DNA from: Pseudomonas sp.
Lineage (GTDB): Bacteria; Pseudomonadota; Gammaproteobacteria; Pseudomonadales; Pseudomonadaceae
Assembly (NCBI GenBank): GCA_003523465.1
Contig: DQAA01000303.1
Location: 476 to 7,816 of the forward strand
Length of the DNA: 7,341 nucleotides
Direction: 5' to 3'
Position numbers and translations under genes: made by a program. This document shows positions 4,490 to 7,341 of this stretch, one piece after another; the stretch's first letter is position 1, and every line of letters starts with the position of its first letter. Below the pieces are notes generated by a model. The model worked only from the letters and a program-made list of their open reading frames with translations, was not told where the DNA came from and made no database searches.

Positions 4490-6703
4490 ATGTCGCACCC
4501 TGCACTACCCCGCCACTTTCGACCTTCACTCAGCCTTTTGACCGTCGCAATCTGCATGGCCGGCCCGATGTCGGCGATGGCGCAGGACAACCGCACCGAG
4601 ACCACGACCTCCGCACCGGCAACGCTGGAGCTGGGCACCACGGAAATCCTGAACACCCAGTTGGGCAGCACCACCGAGGGCAGTGAGTCCTACACCACCG
4701 GCGCCATGTCCACCGCCACCAAACTGCCCATGACCATGCGCGAAACGCCGCAGGCAACCACGGTCATCACCCGCCAGCGCATGGACGACCAGCACCTGGC
4801 AAGCATGACCGACGTGCTCAACCAGACCCCGGGCATCGTCATGTCCCAGGACGGCGGCGAGCGCTACAACATCTATTCCCGCGGCAGCGCCATCAACACC
4901 TACCAGATCGACGGGGTGACCACGACCCAGGAAAACCAGACCCGCAACATGCCCAGCACGCTGCTGGACATGGCGATCTACGACCGGGTAGAGATCGTCC
5001 AGGGCGCCACCGGCCTGATGACCGGCGCCGGCGACCCCAGCGGCGTGGTCAACCTGATCCGCAAGCGTCCGACGCGGGACTTCAAGGCCTATGTCCAGGG
5101 CAGTGCCGGCTCGTGGGACAACTACCGCGCCGAAGCCGATGTGTCCGGCCCGCTCAGCGAAGACGGCAATCTGCGCGGGCGGCTGGTCATGGCCAAGCAG
5201 GACAGCGACACCTTCATGGATTGGTACAGCCAGAAGCGCGATGTCGCCTACGGCGTGCTGGAAGCCGACCTCAGCGACACCACCCTGGCGCGCTTCAGCA
5301 TCGATCACCAGAAGTACAAGGCACTGGGTGCTCCCGGCGTACCGCTGCTGTTCACCAACGGCCAGGAAACGGACTTCTCCCGCTCGAAAAGCTCCGGCAC
5401 CCGCTGGCGCGACGACGCGATCGACACCACCAACTACACCTTTGGCCTGGAGCAGCAACTGGCCAATGACTGGCAGTTCAAGCTGGCCGCCAACTACATG
5501 GACGTGAAGCGCGACTCCGATTCCGCCTACCTGCGCACCACCACCAACGTTGCCTATATCAACCAGGCCACCGGTGCGGTACCGCTGATTCCCGCCGACG
5601 CCAAGGCCACGCAGCACCAGAAAGGCGTGGATGCCACCGTGCAGGGGCCGTTCGAGCTGCTGGGGCAGAACCACGAGCTGATCTTCGGCTTCAACTACTC
5701 CGAGTACGAGAACCAGCACGACGAAGACGACGCACCGGCGGTAACGGTCAACTACTACACCTGGGAAAACCAGATGGCCCGGCCGGCGGACGACGCCTAC
5801 TACGCCTTCCTCGACTACAACGTCGCCAGCCGCCAGAGCGGTTACTACGTGGCCGGGCGCTTCAACCTGAGCGACCGGTTGCACCTGATCCTCGGCACCC
5901 GGGTCTCGCGCTACAACTACGACTACTACCTCAAGGTCCTCAACAGCACCTTGCCTGCGACCGAGACCCGCATGCACGAAACCGGGGTGGTCACGCCCTA
6001 TGCCGGCATCGTCTATGACCTGACTCCGGAACAGTCGCTGTACGCAAGCTACACCGACATCTTCAAGCCGCAGGCCGACCAGGATGCCAGCGGCAAGACC
6101 CTCGAACCCCAGGTCGGCAAGAACTATGAAATGGGCTGGAAAGGTGAATTCCTCGGTGGCCGGGTCAACGCCAGCACCGCGCTGTACCTGATCCAGCGCG
6201 ACAACTTCTCCGAACAGGATGGCGACAACCTCACGCCATCGGGCAGCACGGCCTATCGCGCCGTCGACGGCGCCGAAACCAAGGGCATCGACCTGGAGCT
6301 GGCCGGCGAGCTGCTACCGGGCTGGAACCTGCAGACCGGCTACAGCCACTCGCGCACCGAAGACGCCGACGGCAATCGCCTGACCACGCAACTGCCCATG
6401 GACACCTTCCGCCTGTGGAGCACCTACCGCCTGCCTGGCGCGTGGGACCAGCTGACCCTGGGCGGCGGCGCCAGCTGGAACTCCAGTTCCTCCCTCAACT
6501 TCGCCCGCTACAACGCCCGCGTCACCCAGGACGACTACACCGTGGTCGGCTTGATGGCGCGGTACCAGGTCAACGAGCACCTGGCGGCGACGGTGAACCT
6601 CAACAACCTGTTCGACGAGAAGTATTACGCGGGCATGGCCGGTAGCTACGGGCACTACGGCGCGCCACGCAATGCGATGCTCAATGTGCGGTATGACTTC
6701 TAG
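4490..6703 (+). CDS. TonB-dependent siderophore receptor, FhuE/FpvA type
   Basis: This 737-residue outer-membrane protein is predicted to import a ferric siderophore with energy from TonB-ExbB-ExbD. Residues 1-31 are a signal peptide (cut after AMA). A short linker with a possible TonB box (LELGTTEIL, 46-54) leads to the plug domain (about 75-195: LPMTMRETPQ, YSRG at 129-132, IDGV at 140-143, VEIVQGATGLMTGAGDPSG at 167-185). A 22-strand barrel follows, ending in NNLFDEKYY and a terminal Phe. Many stretches recall E. coli FhuE, the coprogen/hydroxamate receptor, including the GATGLMTG loop and the TPYAG and YASYT barrel motifs. There is no 80-residue signalling (STN) domain, so it should not control its own sigma factor. 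The ATG at 4490 is chosen over the upstream in-frame ATG at 4364 because it has an AGGAG site and a proper signal peptide. The true ligand is unknown. Confidence 0.93.
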   Translation: MSHPALPRHFRPSLSLLTVAICMAGPMSAMAQDNRTETTTSAPATLELGTTEILNTQLGSTTEGSESYTTGAMSTATKLPMTMRETPQATTVITRQRMDDQHLASMTDVLNQTPGIVMSQDGGERYNIYSRGSAINTYQIDGVTTTQENQTRNMPSTLLDMAIYDRVEIVQGATGLMTGAGDPSGVVNLIRKRPTRDFKAYVQGSAGSWDNYRAEADVSGPLSEDGNLRGRLVMAKQDSDTFMDWYSQKRDVAYGVLEADLSDTTLARFSIDHQKYKALGAPGVPLLFTNGQETDFSRSKSSGTRWRDDAIDTTNYTFGLEQQLANDWQFKLAANYMDVKRDSDSAYLRTTTNVAYINQATGAVPLIPADAKATQHQKGVDATVQGPFELLGQNHELIFGFNYSEYENQHDEDDAPAVTVNYYTWENQMARPADDAYYAFLDYNVASRQSGYYVAGRFNLSDRLHLILGTRVSRYNYDYYLKVLNSTLPATETRMHETGVVTPYAGIVYDLTPEQSLYASYTDIFKPQADQDASGKTLEPQVGKNYEMGWKGEFLGGRVNASTALYLIQRDNFSEQDGDNLTPSGSTAYRAVDGAETKGIDLELAGELLPGWNLQTGYSHSRTEDADGNRLTTQLPMDTFRLWSTYRLPGAWDQLTLGGGASWNSSSSLNFARYNARVTQDDYTVVGLMARYQVNEHLAATVNLNNLFDEKYYAGMAGSYGHYGAPRNAMLNVRYDF

Positions 6704-6718
6704 GGTGATTGATTGACC

Positions 6719-6759
6719 GAAAGGCCCCGTCGTCGGCACTGCCGGCGACGGGGCCTTTC
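6719..6759. terminator. Shared hairpin terminator between convergent genes
   Basis: A 19-base arm (6719-6737) pairs with 6741-6759 around the loop ACT; the only non-Watson-Crick pair is a T-G that is a wobble on the plus strand and a C-A mismatch on the minus strand. After one mismatch, TTGAC (6713-6717) and GTCAA (6761-6765) add five more pairs. It begins 15 bases after the receptor stop and lies 2 bases after the stop of the convergent MerR gene, so it likely ends both transcripts. T-runs are short (TTT). Confidence 0.8.
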
Positions 6760-6761
6760 AG

Positions 6762-7163
6762 TCAAGTGCGCAACCGCTCCAGCACCTGCTGCGCATTCTC
6801 CACGCAGTCCCGCCCCTCCGGCCGGCTTTCGATCCCCTCGATCGCCACCAGCAATTGCGCCTTGTTGCGCGCCAGACGCTCCTGCAGCACCTCGATCTCG
6901 GCGACCTTGTGCTTCAGGCCCGCCAGCAGTTCCTCGTGCTGCCAGCCACCACTGGACATCGGCAACAGGCTGCGGATCTCTTCCAGGGAAAACCCGGCAC
7001 TCTGGGCACCGGTGATCAGCTCCAGCATCCACACGGCATCCGCCCCGTAGCTGCGATAGCCGTTGCCGGTACGCTCCACCGTATTCAGCAGCCCGCTGGC
7101 CTCATAGAAACGAATCCTCGACGCCGACAGGCCGCTGCGTTTCGCCAGTTCACCGATTTTCAT
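6762..7163 (-). CDS. MerR-family transcriptional regulator
   Basis: This 133-residue protein has the MerR winged-helix DNA-binding domain at 1-70 (KIGELAKRSGLSASRIRFYE, then GYRSYG, a second helix-turn-helix with GFSLEEIRSLL) and a coiled-coil dimerisation helix at about 76-112 (KHKVAEIEVLQERLARNKAQL). The C-terminal sensor is very short, with a single Cys at 120 (GRDCVEN), so the paired cysteines of metal-sensing members are missing. The start at 7163 is chosen because it begins the conserved KIGELAK motif and has a GAGG site; an in-frame ATG at 7202 would put the coding region inside the operator. It is divergent from an Old Yellow Enzyme gene and probably controls it from the 19-bp-spaced promoter between them. 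A redox or electrophile signal is plausible but inferred. Confidence 0.9.
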   Translation of the reverse strand: MKIGELAKRSGLSASRIRFYEASGLLNTVERTGNGYRSYGADAVWMLELITGAQSAGFSLEEIRSLLPMSSGGWQHEELLAGLKHKVAEIEVLQERLARNKAQLLVAIEGIESRPEGRDCVENAQQVLERLRT

Positions 7164-7185
7164 CCACCACCTCACAGCAAAGTGC

Positions 7186-7216
7186 TTGACCTTAAAGTTC
7201 ACTTTAAACCTAAGGT
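7186..7216 (+). promoter_or_regulatory. MerR-type promoter and operator of the flavin oxidoreductase gene
   Basis: TTGACC (7186-7191) and TAAGGT (7211-7216) are separated by 19 bases, the overlong spacer characteristic of promoters activated by MerR proteins through DNA distortion. Inside the spacer, TTAAAGT-TC-ACTTTAA (7192-7207) is a perfect 7-bp inverted repeat, the expected operator. Transcription would start near 7224, about 20 bases before the ATG at 7245. The divergent MerR gene starts at 7163, so the site may also govern its own expression. Confidence 0.82.
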
Positions 7217-7244
7217 AGTGCCACGACCAACCGAGGTGCTCCTG

Positions 7245-7341
7245 ATGAACCTGTTCACGCCCCTGAACCTGCCCAACGGCGCCGTGATTTCCAACCGCCT
7301 GGCCAAGGCCGCGATGGAGGAAAACATGGCCGACGCCGATC
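7245..7341 (+). CDS. NADH:flavin oxidoreductase, Old Yellow Enzyme family (5' part only)
   Basis: Only the first 32 codons are present; the gene runs off the window. The translation begins MNLFTPLNLPNG and continues to NRLAKAAMEENMAD, which matches the conserved N-terminus of FMN-binding Old Yellow Enzyme-like TIM barrels (the pattern L-F-x-P-L, then N-R-x-x-K-A-A-M-E-E). These enzymes reduce activated alkenes such as enones and other electrophiles with NAD(P)H. A GAGG ribosome site (7233-7236) lies 8 bases upstream of the ATG. It is under a MerR-type promoter. The catalytic residues lie beyond the window, so the exact subgroup is open. Confidence 0.8.
   Translation, partial: MNLFTPLNLPNGAVISNRLAKAAMEENMADAD

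Noticed and set aside
4526..5977. A 483-codon open frame on the minus strand opposite the TonB receptor
   Set aside because: Its translation is Val/Gly-rich without recognisable motifs and it lies wholly inside the receptor gene, which has a signal peptide, plug and barrel motifs.
4490..6703. Receptor as a lanthanide- or PQQ-uptake receptor linked to the dehydrogenase
   Set aside because: The sequence resembles FhuE-type siderophore receptors, has a Fur-box candidate, and the dehydrogenase lacks the lanthanide-specific Asp.

Overview
The window looks like chromosomal DNA from a Pseudomonas species, probably of the fluorescens/putida type. The supporting signs are GC-rich codon usage with strong antisense shadow ORFs, a REP-like sequence (TGTAGGAGCGTGGCTT read on the minus strand) at the left edge, an FhuE-like TonB receptor, and A-rich leader motifs of the type bound by Hfq/Crc in pseudomonads. 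This assignment is inference. No rRNA, tRNA, CRISPR array, phage or transposase gene is visible.

Left half (about 1-4225, all minus strand): a three-gene catabolic module. In transcription order it holds an AraC-family regulator resembling FeaR (3293-4225), a secreted PQQ-dependent quinohemoprotein alcohol dehydrogenase with a C-terminal haem c domain (1012-3123), and an outer-membrane PF13557-type channel (59-919). The likely logic is uptake of an alcohol, often aromatic in this family context, through the outer membrane, its oxidation in the periplasm with electrons passed through haem c to the respiratory chain, and expression set by the regulator. The substrate cannot be read from the sequence. 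No aldehyde dehydrogenase or PQQ biosynthesis gene is present here.

All three genes of this module have a perfect AAnAAnAA motif in their leaders, two of them directly next to the ribosome binding site. This is the motif used by Hfq/Crc for carbon catabolite repression in Pseudomonas. The other genes in the window do not show it. This is the most informative regulatory pattern in the window.

Middle and right (4226-6703, plus strand): a divergent intergenic region with a probable promoter for the regulator, an inverted repeat TGACA-N8-TGTCA, and a good Fur-box candidate, followed by a TonB-dependent siderophore receptor of the FhuE/FpvA type without an N-terminal signalling domain. It ends at a long hairpin (6719-6759) that also serves the convergent gene.

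Right edge (6762-7341): a MerR-family regulator (minus) diverges from the start of an Old Yellow Enzyme-type NADH:flavin oxidoreductase (plus, cut by the window end). Between them is a textbook MerR-type promoter with a 19-bp spacer centred on a perfect 7-bp inverted repeat.

Nothing here demands a wholly new biological system. The novelty lies in the unassigned substrate of the dehydrogenase module and in the regulatory sites.
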